The position numbers were made by a program, and so were the translations under genes. A stretch of DNA of 11,604 nucleotides, taken from Ettlia oleoabundans. Taxonomy: Eukaryota; Chlorophyta; Chlorophyceae; Chlamydomonadales. The notes under the pieces were generated by a model, which was not told the DNA's origin, made no database searches, and saw only the letters and a program-made list of their open reading frames with translations. The number at the start of each line of letters is the position of its first letter. Positions within the stretch are counted from its first letter, which is position 1. The stretch lies in assembly GCA_019693395.1 (NCBI GenBank), contig JAAMXP010000396.1, positions 1 to 11,604 on the forward strand. The letters run 5' to 3'. Below are positions 1 to 8,529 of this stretch, in pieces.

Positions 1-1038
1 GGCCAATGGGGGCATAGAACGCAGGCAAACAAGGGCATGGTTGGCAGATGACAGGGGCAGTGTTGGGAAACACATTGCCCCCAACTGATGAAACGTCCAG
101 CATGAGAGGCATAGGCAACGTTTGCAACATCGATAAACCCACTTTGCGGCCACGGCCCTGGTCGGCAGTGCTAAAGAGCAGCACCCGGCCCCGGCTGCCG
201 TCCACGGCTGCCACCCGCTCGCCCTGCCAGCCCAAATAGCGGGGCCCCTGAAGGGCGCTAGCATGGAAGGCAGCATGCAGCCGCTCATCTGCAGGGGAGA
301 GGTGGGGGTCAAGGTCACAGCAATGTTCCTGTATGTGCAAGGCACAACAGATGGTTGGCAACAGGTGGTGACAGGTTGAGAATGTGCTTGGTGTCTGGTA
401 CCGGGGCTGTTTCTTTTACCGATCGTGTGAATTCACCACCATGCATTGTCGGGCATACTTGTCAAGCTTCTGGGCCCATTTACCCGCGTCTGTCCCCCGA
501 GCATAGAGCATGCCGCAAGTGGGGCAGCGGTATGTGTGAAAGTCACGCTGCCCCACATCCAGGTGCATTTGTGTCAAGTGGCGTGTTGCTGCCTTTGAGC
601 CAACTGCTGCTGTGCCGCTTGCCGGCAGTGGCGCTGCAACTGGGTCAGCTGCTGCCTCCAGCAGGCCTGGTCCCACCGAAGACTCGCCCTTGGGAAAGGC
701 TGCTGCAAGTGCTGCCTCGTCATCGCTGCTGTTGCTGCAGGGGCGGGAGAGGATGCTTTTTCAACAAACGACATAATGCACAACATATGAAAGGACCAGT
801 AAGAGGAAAACGCCACCTCATCCACATACCGCTTGCGCTTGCGTGTAAACTGCAGCATGGGAGCAGGTGGCACAGGTGCTGATGGTGGTGTGTCTGCTGC
901 TGCTGGTGCTGCCGCCGCTGTGACTGCTGCTGCCGGCCCCCCATCTGCCGGCAGTGGGGATGTCTGCCGCTTAGGCGCAAGCTTGCCGCCTTTTCCTACG
1001 GTCGCAGGCTTGAAGAAGGCGCGGATGCCCTTGACCAT
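1..1038 (-). CDS. CTF7: CTF7/ECO1-type sister-chromatid cohesion acetyltransferase, 5' part (partial at left edge)
   Basis: Nuclear acetyltransferase family that acetylates the cohesin subunit SMC3 during S phase to establish cohesion. Three exons are visible on the minus strand: 1038-830, 734-484 and 288-143, all GT-AG with phases that agree (202 residues). The protein starts MVKGIRAFFKP, followed by a low-complexity Ala/Pro stretch and a basic RKRKR patch near residues 66-70. Residues 125-162 form the family zinc finger: QMHLDVGQRDF, then CPTCGMLY (Cys140, Cys143), then HAAFH (His158, His162), followed by a Gly-Trp pair typical of the family. The finger is split by an intron between its Cys and His halves. 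The next donor is at 142-141. I see no convincing exon in 1-140, so the GNAT catalytic domain should lie to the left. Family assignment is strong; exon 1 and the start rest on frame and splice motifs alone. It is divergent from the dUTPase gene. Confidence 0.85.
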
Positions 1039-1256
1039 TGGGAAACAAATTCTACCAGGCCTCGCCTGACTGCCAATGCTGGCAGTGCTGCCTGATGCTT
1101 ATCTCTATGTGCAAGTCTTGCAAAAGGAAGCCTGAAGTTGCAGCTCTTGACAAATATTGAAGCTTCATGGAGGGGCGCCGACGTGGCATTGCGCTCATTT
1201 AAAGCTTTCAAACCGCATAAGTACCATAATTCTCGCATTGCTGCTTTGCTCGCTGC
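1039..1256. promoter_or_regulatory. Divergent promoter region between CTF7 and DUT
   Basis: This 218-bp gap separates two head-to-head start codons, so it must hold both promoters and both 5' UTRs. Weak candidate elements are TTTAAA at 1198-1203, about 54 bp upstream of the first dUTPase ATG, and an AAATATT stretch near 1152. I found no clean E2F site. A CGGGAAAA string near 1358 lies inside dUTPase exon 1 and is off consensus. The region assignment follows from gene order; the individual elements are guesses. Confidence 0.5.
1069..1086. repeat. Perfect 7-bp inverted repeat in the divergent promoter
   Basis: ACTGCCA, a 4-base loop ATGC, then TGGCAGT form a perfect short palindrome. It sits 31 bp from the CTF7 start codon, so it would fall in that gene's 5' UTR or core promoter. 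It could be a small hairpin or a dimeric protein site. GGCAGT-type words are common in this window, so chance is a real alternative. Confidence 0.35.
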
Positions 1257-2322
1257 ATGCTGATAAGCCGCTGCACTCCTCTGTTGCATCGCTCCTTCCC
1301 TGCCTGCGTCGCGCGTCCCTTCCGGCAAGCTATGTCGACACTCGCAGCCACAGGACGGGAAAACGTTCCTGCAGAGCCGGTAACCAAGGTGCAGCGTACT
1401 GAGGCACCAACCCAGCCCATTGACGCGCTGCGTGTGCGCCGCCTGAACGAGCATGCCCTGCTGCCCAAGCGGGGCTCGTCTGGAGCAGCAGGCTACGACC
1501 TGGCCAGGTTAGGGACGCCCATCAGCTAAAAGGCCTGCTCCCTGCAACTTGATGGCAGCGGCGGCGACATTTCAAACGCTGGTGCTCACCAGCGCGCCGC
1601 CCACCAGCCTTTGTTTTACCCAGCCAGCCTTGCCATACCTTGTGGTACTTTGCCCCTGCAGCTGCGAGGACACTGAGGTGCCAGCCCGTGGCCGAGCTGT
1701 GGTGAAGACAGGGCTGCAGATTGCCATCCCAACAGGCACATACGCCCGTGTGGCACCGCGGTCGGGGCTGGCGGTGAAGCACTTCATTGACACTGGCGCA
1801 GGGGTGGTGGATGAGGATTACCGCGGCGAAGTGGGCGTAGTTTTGTTCAATCACGCCGACACCCCTTTCCAAGGTAGGGTCAGCTGAAACGCGGTGTAGC
1901 TCGGTGCAGCTTGCTGGGCTGGCATGGCTGGGACCACGCTAACCGCCCACTAGCACAATGGACCTACCTGCTTCCCATTCATTGCTGGCATGTTGCGCAT
2001 TGCCGCTCTGCCCCTCAGCAACAGCTTCCTGTACGACGTGATGCTGTCCGCCATACCACTTTCTTCCTCTTCTTTCTTTGGTAACTTGTGATATTACAGT
2101 AAGTAAGTAGGTCGTTGCTGGTTGACTTGTAGCAACATGACACATTTGCTTGGCTGGTGTTTCACGGTTTTGCATCACCTGCAAACTGCAGTGCGGCGCG
2201 GCGACCGTGTGGCGCAGCTTATCCTGGAGCGCATTGCCACGCCTGAGGTTGTGGAGGTTGAGAGCCTCGATGACACAGCACGCGGTGCAGGAGGCTACGG
2301 CTCAACTGGCGTTGCCAGCTGA
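1257..2322 (+). CDS. DUT: Trimeric deoxyuridine 5'-triphosphate nucleotidohydrolase (dUTPase)
   Basis: Hydrolyses dUTP to dUMP and pyrophosphate, keeping uracil out of DNA and supplying dUMP for dTMP synthesis. Exons are 1257-1507, 1662-1873 and 2192-2322 (197 residues), with GT-AG introns of 154 and 318 bp and consistent phases. All five family motifs are present: I, AAGYDLAS (77-84); II, PRSGLA (116-121); [20 protein letters not shown] (131-147), with the expected catalytic Asp134; [14 protein letters not shown] (157-168); [11 protein letters not shown] (185-194), where Tyr replaces the usual Phe. The first ATG adds 25 residues rich in Arg, Ser and hydrophobics with no acidic residue, resembling an organelle presequence. 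A second ATG (1332) gives a 172-residue form close to the usual cytosolic or nuclear length. I chose the longer start, but both may be used. Confidence 0.95.
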
Positions 2323-2445
2323 ATGGCAGTGCCGGCAATGTTGGCCCCAGTGTTCGATCCTATCATCAGGTGCCCAGGTCTGGGTGGCAGTGGCAGGATA
2401 TGAACCAAGCCAACATGTGTGAGCCATTCCATTGATAGTTTCTGC

Positions 2446-2450
2446 TTACA
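2446..2450 (-). terminator. Candidate TGTAA polyadenylation signal of ABC1K3
   Basis: TTACA on the plus strand reads TGTAA on the minus strand, the usual green-algal polyadenylation signal. It lies about 275 bp after the ABC1K3 stop, and I saw no earlier copy in that direction. A five-base motif alone is weak evidence. Confidence 0.45.
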
Positions 2451-2491
2451 GTGTGTCTGCTTTGTGTACTTTCTCTGTTCAATCAATTGGT

Positions 2492-2496
2492 TGTAA
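2492..2496 (+). terminator. Candidate TGTAA polyadenylation signal of DUT
   Basis: TGTAA about 170 bp after the dUTPase stop codon. An AATAAA at 2571-2576 in the AT-rich stretch just downstream is an alternative signal. Either choice carries the dUTPase transcript past the predicted end of the facing gene. Confidence 0.45.
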
Positions 2497-2725
2497 TGGT
2501 CCTGTTCTGGTTTTGGAACGGAAATAATGAAATGTTGATGAAACGATAAATGTATTTATGAAACACGAGTAATAAAATACACAGAGGCCTGGGGCGCTGA
2601 GGGGCTTGTGAAGAGCGTTTGACAAAAGACAGCAGAGAGCAGACAGGCAACCGTGAACCAAAAGCATCGAGTATTCTCTCTGTGCGGCTGACCCTGCTGC
2701 TGATAGTGATGTGCACTTTGCCGCT

Positions 2726-5700
2726 TCACAGGAACAGGTCGCGCAGCAGGCGGGCAGCAATCCTCCCTGCCAGGCGGCGGCTGACTTCTGGCACCACCTC
2801 TGTGGCCACGCCTGGGACCAGCGGCGCCAGCTGCTGAAGGCTCCGCACATCCAGGCCGCCCGCTAGAGCCCGCGCAGTAGATCCCGCAGACAGGAAATTT
2901 GCAACCTTTCCAATGTTCTCCACCACGCGCTGGTCATCGACGCTCAGTGGCGGGGCCACTGGCAGGAAGAGTCTGTGGGCACAGGCAAGTGGGTGAGATT
3001 ATCTACTATGCGTGTCGTGGGGTTGCGACATGGGCATGCTGCTAATACAACTGCATGAGCACAGCATGCACAGCCCAGCCAGCAGCCAGCAGAGTAGAGT
3101 GCGACACAGTAATACCTTGTCAACTGGCGCCCAACGAAGATGCATGCTCACCTGCTAGCACCCGGCAGCAGAACCGGCAGTGCCGCGTTTTGCAGGCCCA
3201 GCACACCCAGAAGCGCGCGCAGCTGGTCCCTGGAGAGGGCGTCAATTGACTTCACCAGCTCGTCCATCAAAAACTCACGGAATGGCCCGCCCTCGGGAGA
3301 CAGCAGGAACCTACAGGCCAGAGGCAACACCATGACACACGCAATGACCGAGTGCATGAGGGCAAATTTGGGTGTGAAGCAGTGAATGGCAGCTGGTAAC
3401 GAGTGGAGCGCAAGGCGCCCTCACCTCAGCGCCTCCCGTGTCCGGCTGTCCTCCATGTCCATGCTGGCACTGACAGGCATCCCTCCGCCGCCTCCAGGGT
3501 TGAGAGCCAGCAACGGTGCCGCAGCCAACCCTGTGAGAGCACCTGCCAGCTGCCCTGCCGGCCCAAACATGCCGCCGCTGCTGCCGCTTGACAGGCCTGG
3601 CAATCCAGGCGGCAGTGGCAGCGGCACCGGAAAAGGAAACTGGCCTGAAGGGGAGGCTATGCCGCTGCCACTGCTGCTGGCATCAGACACAGTGGAGGTG
3701 GGACCCAGTGCAGCTGCTGGCACCAAGCCCTGTAGCGGTTGCTGGCGGTCCATATCGCCACGCGCCGATTGTGAGGCCTTGGAGAAGCGCTCAAAAGCTT
3801 CCAGCAAATCGATTAGACGATCAGCATCAAAGACTGTGTCCTTCCCGTACACCTGCAACACATGGTGAAGCAGACATGGCGGTAAAACGAGCAGTTGAAA
3901 TTTGTCACTTTGCTTGAAGAATGTTCACATCAAGTTGAGATCATACCAGGTAGACTGCTCCCAGAGAACATTGATTTGCTTATTAGCAGCCAGCCAAATG
4001 CTGCAATTTAGAAATGCACTTGGCTCACCATGTAGCGCAGTGCCTCACGCAGCCGCGGCGAATCATCAGTCATGAGGCGCTTAGCAATGTAGGGGAAGGC
4101 CTGCGCACAGGCCGAAATGGAAGGTGGTGGGTGGGCTGGCAACAAGAGCAAGCGGCAGCAAGAACAGGAGCACAAGGAAGGGAGCAAGCGGCAGCAAGAA
4201 AAGGAGCACAAGGAAGGGAGCAAGCGGCAGCAAGAACAGGAGCACAAGGAAGGGAGCAAGCGGCAGCAAGAACAGGGAACAAGGAAGGGAGAATTTGGGG
4301 CAGTGTGTGCTCACCTCATCAACGATGGCAAACTCGGGGTCACCAACCAGTGCGATGCCCTCCAACACACCAACCGCGCGGATAATCAGCGCAAACTGCT
4401 AGGTCAGTGAAAAACGATTGTTAAGAATGAAAGAAGGATATGGAAGGCAAGCAGATACTGTCCGGCAGGGAAGGCGAGGGCCCTGCTGAGCATCTTGTGA
4501 TGCAGCAACACGGTGACGCACGTATGGCGGAATGCGGAATGGGTAGTCAAATGTGATCTGCGCCAGATCCGCCGCAAGCTCCTGGAAGTTAATCCCCTTA
4601 GCACCGCCGCCAGCCAGAGCTTGATCAAACACCTGCACAACAAGGCAAATGCAAACCATCTCAAGGCGCTGGCAGCGGCACTGGCTGGTTGCACTGCCCT
4701 CACGCAACTTGCTGACATGGAACCCGCTGCCGACCTCTTCAAAGCTGGCTACAAGCTGCATGGAGCCTGCCCCTACACACTGCCAGCTCACTGCTTTATA
4801 GCTGCACTTCTCCCACCTTGGCAAGTACCGGCAGAATGGGCTTGAGGTCGGTGCCAGGTGGGATGCTGCAGGGCAGGGAGCCATAGAATGAACATGCTAC
4901 GTTAGCAGGTAGATGAACAGCAGCTGCTCGCCTTGTGGAAGGCAGCATCAACAAGCAACAGTTTGCCGAGGACAATCAGCATTATATCCTGTTGGCCTCA
5001 GTTACTTGCCCTTGCCAGCAAAACCCGACCAAACCAAGCATATAGCTTCCTACCATACCAGCCAACACATGCCGGCCATACACTCACAAGTCTAGTGTCA
5101 CAAAGTCCTCAACAATTGCCTCATAATCACGGTGGATCAGATGGCTGATGGCCTCGATCATCCCATACTGCAGGAAAACATCGAATTGATAGAAACAGCA
5201 AGTGGGCCAAAGCTGCGTGTACCTCCGCAATCCGTTGGTATTGGGGGTACATGTAAAGAAGCAGACTTGCTTGTGGGTTGGCTACGGTTGAAGTATGCAT
5301 CATATGCAGGTTGCTCTTGAACCTGACCATTGCCAACGGCCCAGCTCATCACGCAACAATATGTTGCAAGTTTCGCACAAAAATCTACCTTGATGTTGTC
5401 GTCAACCTGAGTCATGAGTCCAAAGTCAAGCACTGCCAGGCGACCATCAGGCGTACGAATGAGGTTTCCGGGATGCGGATCGGCGTGGAAGAAGCCTGTC
5501 CCCAGCAGCTGCTTCAAGTAGCAGATGACACCGACGTTGACCAGCATCCCCACGTCATCTGCCTGGCTCTGGCTGAGCTTCTCGCCCTCCAGCCATTCAG
5601 AGGTGAGAACCCGGCGGGAAGTGTACTGCTCAAAGGTGCGCGGGACAACCACCTGCGGCAAATCTTCGCGCATCTGCTCCGCAAACAGCATGGCATTGGC

Positions 5701-8042
5701 CCCCTCACGTACATAGTCCAGCTCTTCGAAAAATCTCGCCGCCCACTCATCCAGCAGCGCGACAATGTCGGCACGCTGCAAGGAAGGGAATGTGCGGGGC
5801 AGCATAAGTTCAAGCAGGCATGAGAAGGGGATGGTGGTGAGAACCAACTGGGCCGGACTCTATTTTCCATAAGCAAACCGAAGGCAGCTGGCAGCAGTGA
5901 GAAAGACCTGACCTCCAGCGGCAACGCCACGAGTTGCAATGGCTAGCGACAGCGCCAGAGGCAACCAACAGCCAACCATCAACAGGCTTTTAGACCCGCA
6001 CGTAACCACTGCAAACTGTTCTGTGACGCAATGCACACGCACCTGCGTGATGGCAGGGAACTGGCGCAGGAACAGGCCCAGCCGTCTGATAATGTAAAGG
6101 TCAACAGTCACAGTCTCCAACACGCCAGGCCGCTGAACTTTCACTGCCACTTGCTCCCCTGTAGTACGCAGCCTGCCCTTGTAAACCTGCCCTAGGCTCG
6201 CTGCTGCAATGGGCTCCGGGCTGCACAACAAGGGGGCAGAGGCAGCGAGGGATCATGGTTTATTATAAGGCATTTACATGTTGTGTGAGTAGTGGTGACG
6301 CAGATGGCTCCGTGGGCGTGAATGGAGGCCTCCACAAATGCATTCACTTCCGTCTCCACCCAACCAGTCAGCCAGTGAAGGACACATGAACTGCATGTTG
6401 CGCATATTGGCATTGGCCAGCAGCCACGCAGACCATCAACCGACACATCTGCCTCACCCACCTCAGCTCGCTGTACACTTCCTGCCACGGCCTGCCCAGC
6501 TCGTCGTTGATGACCTGCATGGCCACTGCCGAGTCGAAGGACGGCACCTTGTCGCAGAGCTTCTGCATCTCGTTCCTGCAGACAAGGGGGTTAGGAGCAT
6601 GGCCAGGTGGCGACTCACGTGCTGGACTGGTATCGTAAAGAACAGAAACACATACATGGACCGACGCAGGCCATACACTTAAAGAAAAAATACGCTCTTG
6701 TTCTTCTGCAAAGCAGTCGATTTGCACCAGTTAACAGGTTGGGCCGATAAAACATAGAACGGAGGAGCAACTGCTGCAGGGCTTACATGGCAGCGGGTGA
6801 GAGCAGGTCTGGCCGGATGGACAGGGCCTGACCGAGCTTAATGTAGGCTGCAAAGCAAGCAAAGAGCATATTGTCAAGGCAGGTGCATGGCAAGATTGTT
6901 TTTGAGGAGGGGACAAGCAACAGCAACCACACGTACCAGGTGAGCACCGAATTACCACCAGCCAACAAGGCAGACAACCCGTGCTCAACGTGCACTCCGC
7001 CCCTCGTGTGTGGTGTGTACCTGGACCCAGTGAAGTCATGATGTTCCTCAGGTCAATGGCACGCTGCACCTCGTGGGCAGCCAGCTCGCCCCGAAAGAAG
7101 TCGGTGGCCAGGCGGGACAGGAACCCACCGGAGATGGAGAGAAGCTGCAAGATGCGTGCGGTCACCGCCACCGGCCGGCGGCCCCAGTACTGCATATTGA
7201 AACAGGCACAGTTGCAACCGCATAAGAGGACGGCTGTAGCCTGGTGCATGTGTTGTGCATAGCCAGTTCGTACGCCCACACCTGGTGCCTGTGTGTGGTT
7301 GGGGTACCTGAAGCCAGCAACTGGTCGCTGAAAACAACAGCAAACAATAACAAAAGCATGGCACTACCAGAACAAAACAAGAAAGAGATCGTGAGCATAT
7401 GCAGCGCACCTGTTCAATTGTGTCGGGGTCATACACCAGCGGCAGGGCCTCGCCATCCGCGTAGTCAACAGTCACGAGCCTCATCTGCCAATTGAGGGAA
7501 GAGAATGGGAGCAAGGCCATGAATGAAAGACGCGGGATGTAAGCAGCACCGCAACTAGGAATGTGTAGTCAACACGAAGGGCCAGAATGTGACATCACTG
7601 GAAGCCAGCTGCATGAGCTGCATTTGCACCGCGGCGCTTACCCACCTGCACACTGCTGTCTGCAAAGTCAGCTTGCGACAGGTTGGAGCCACGCAAGCTG
7701 GCCATGAAGACCCGCAGCTGTTCATCCTCCTCCATTGTGCGCCGCATGTCCTTGAACTGACTGCTCATGTCCCGCACTGAAGGGGACGCCTGCAAAAATA
7801 ACCAAGGCCCTAGCCAGAAGCGAAATAGTATTCCAGCACAACATACGTCCAAGTCCCTTCAATGCCGACATGAAGTGTACCAAATTCTCTCAATTCATGG
7901 AAAGTGAGCTCACCACTTGTGCTGCTGCCTGGGGTGCGATGAACCGCCGCGGAGTGCGAGGGGCTGGCCCGGCGCTGGCGCAGGTATGTCTGGCTGGGCG
8001 GGCCGGCGTTGCCATGTTGCTGCGCTGCCCTGCTGCTAGCAT
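2726..8042 (-). CDS. ABC1K3: Plastid ABC1 atypical kinase, ABC1K3 ortholog
   Basis: UbiB/ADCK-family kinase; the plant ortholog works at chloroplast plastoglobules in plastoquinone and tocopherol homeostasis. Sixteen exons, all phase-consistent: 8042-7914, 7789-7646, 7484-7410, 7189-7021, 6847-6787, 6575-6462, 6220-6043, 5775-5389, 5167-5088, 4865-4817, 4632-4522, 4395-4315, 4100-4029, 3852-3425, 3310-3152, 2972-2726 (827 residues). Residues 1-43 are Ala/Arg/Pro-rich, fitting a transit peptide. ABC1 hallmarks are KLGQ (176-179), AAAS (236-239), VAVK with Lys258, ELD (308-310), HADPHPGN (387-394) and DFG (407-409), so the kinase core looks intact. FQELAADLAQITFDYPFRIP and the ending RDLFL recall plant ABC1K3. 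Residues 579-680 are a Pro/Gly/Ser-rich linker. An in-frame TAA (8078-8076) precedes the first ATG (8042); a second ATG at 8015 has better context (AACATGG) and would give 818 residues. Confidence 0.95.
4146..4289. repeat. 36-bp tandem repeat (minisatellite) in ABC1K3 intron 12
   Basis: Four head-to-tail copies of a 36-bp unit begin at 4146, 4182, 4218 and 4254, each starting GAGCAAGCGGCAGCAAG. Copies 1-3 are nearly identical and copy 4 is altered in its second half. The array fills about two thirds of the 214-bp intron between exons 12 and 13. The transcribed strand is C/T-rich, and the array ends 45 bp before the acceptor. The unit is 12 codons long and lacks stops in several frames, which produces long shadow reading frames on both strands. 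Confidence 0.9.
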
Positions 8043-8259
8043 GATATCCGCGGCTGCCACCGGGGGTAGCCCTTTTTAGGATTGCTCGTGGTGACCAGGT
8101 TGGCCAACCAGGCCCGGCTATTTACCCAAAGGCTTCTGGCGCTGGCCGGTAAATATACACAAGTGATCTGTACAGAATTTACGGGCAACACCGTAGACTG
8201 AGTGGCTAAGTTGCGCACAAAATCTCCGAGCCACAAAAAGCAAGGAAGAGCGAGGGGAA
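8043..8259. promoter_or_regulatory. Divergent promoter region between ABC1K3 and RRP46
   Basis: The two genes point away from each other, so promoters for both should lie here or reach into 8260-8529. AAATATAC at 8151-8158 is the only TATA-like string I noticed, and its owner is unclear. No gene can be supported in this interval; the minus-strand open frame across it is not coding-like. Confidence 0.45.
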
Positions 8260-8529
8260 ATGAGCACAAACAGCACTGATGTATTGGTAACTATAAGTCC
8301 GGGTGTAAAATCGGCAGATTTTGGCTGCCGATGGCTTGCTGCCCAGCTGGCACCTCTTTTGCAGGTTTGTGCACCAGATGTGCATGTTTCTATAGAGGTG
8401 TTGCATGATAAACTCTCAGCATTTTCAGTAGCTTGCAAGGCTTTGAGTATTCAATCGGCGTTGGCATATCTTCTGCAAAACTGCATGTTGCCCTCGACGG
8501 ATCTGCAGGGCCTGTTGAGCGAAAAAAAC
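8260..8529 (+). other. In-frame open stretch upstream of RRP46: 5' leader or N-terminal extension
   Basis: An ATG at 8260 opens 90 codons that run without a stop directly into the RRP46 start at 8530, in the same frame. The previous in-frame stop is TAG at 8194-8196. I recognise no domain in the encoded stretch, which begins MSTNSTDVLVTISPG. By my hand count about 41 of 90 codons end in G or C, clearly fewer than in RRP46 exon 2, which favours an untranslated leader. A possible intron inside it (donor GTTTGT near 8365, acceptor CTGCAG near 8510) cannot be excluded. If translated, it would give RRP46 a 90-residue extension not usual for the family. Confidence 0.4.

Larger units (their letters stand above)
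2323..2725. other. Convergent intergenic region between DUT and ABC1K3
   Basis: These 403 bp separate two facing stop codons and contain no gene I can support. The middle (about 2500-2580) is distinctly AT-rich compared with its surroundings. The region should hold both 3' UTRs; candidate polyadenylation signals for each strand are listed separately. Confidence 0.6.

Noticed and set aside
416..530. CTF7 zinc finger apparently lacking its histidines
   Set aside because: The unspliced reading lacks them, but a phase-correct intron (483-289) joins the finger to an exon with HAAFH, so nothing is missing.
355..882. 175-codon plus-strand open frame
   Set aside because: It lies antisense to CTF7 exon 2, whose zinc finger is clearly recognisable; the plus-strand protein shows no domain and is a shadow.
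1356..1363. E2F-like CGGGAAAA near the dUTPase start
   Set aside because: It differs from the E2F consensus and lies inside coding exon 1, so it is too weak to call as a cell-cycle element.
3386..3868. 160-codon plus-strand open frame
   Set aside because: It is antisense to ABC1K3 exon 14, whose GC-rich Gly/Pro codons leave the opposite strand open.
4146..4289. Possible CRISPR array
   Set aside because: Copies are directly adjacent with no unique spacers, in a eukaryotic intron; it is a minisatellite.
4014..4410. Overlapping plus-strand open frames rich in Lys, Gln and Glu, resembling a repeat protein
   Set aside because: They are produced by the intronic 36-bp repeat, whose stop-free unit keeps all frames open; exons 12 and 13 of ABC1K3 lie on the other strand.
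8036..8438. Minus-strand open frames of 77 and 106 codons upstream of ABC1K3
   Set aside because: No recognisable domain; they overlap the divergent promoter region and end before or out of frame with the ABC1K3 first exon, which has its own upstream stop.
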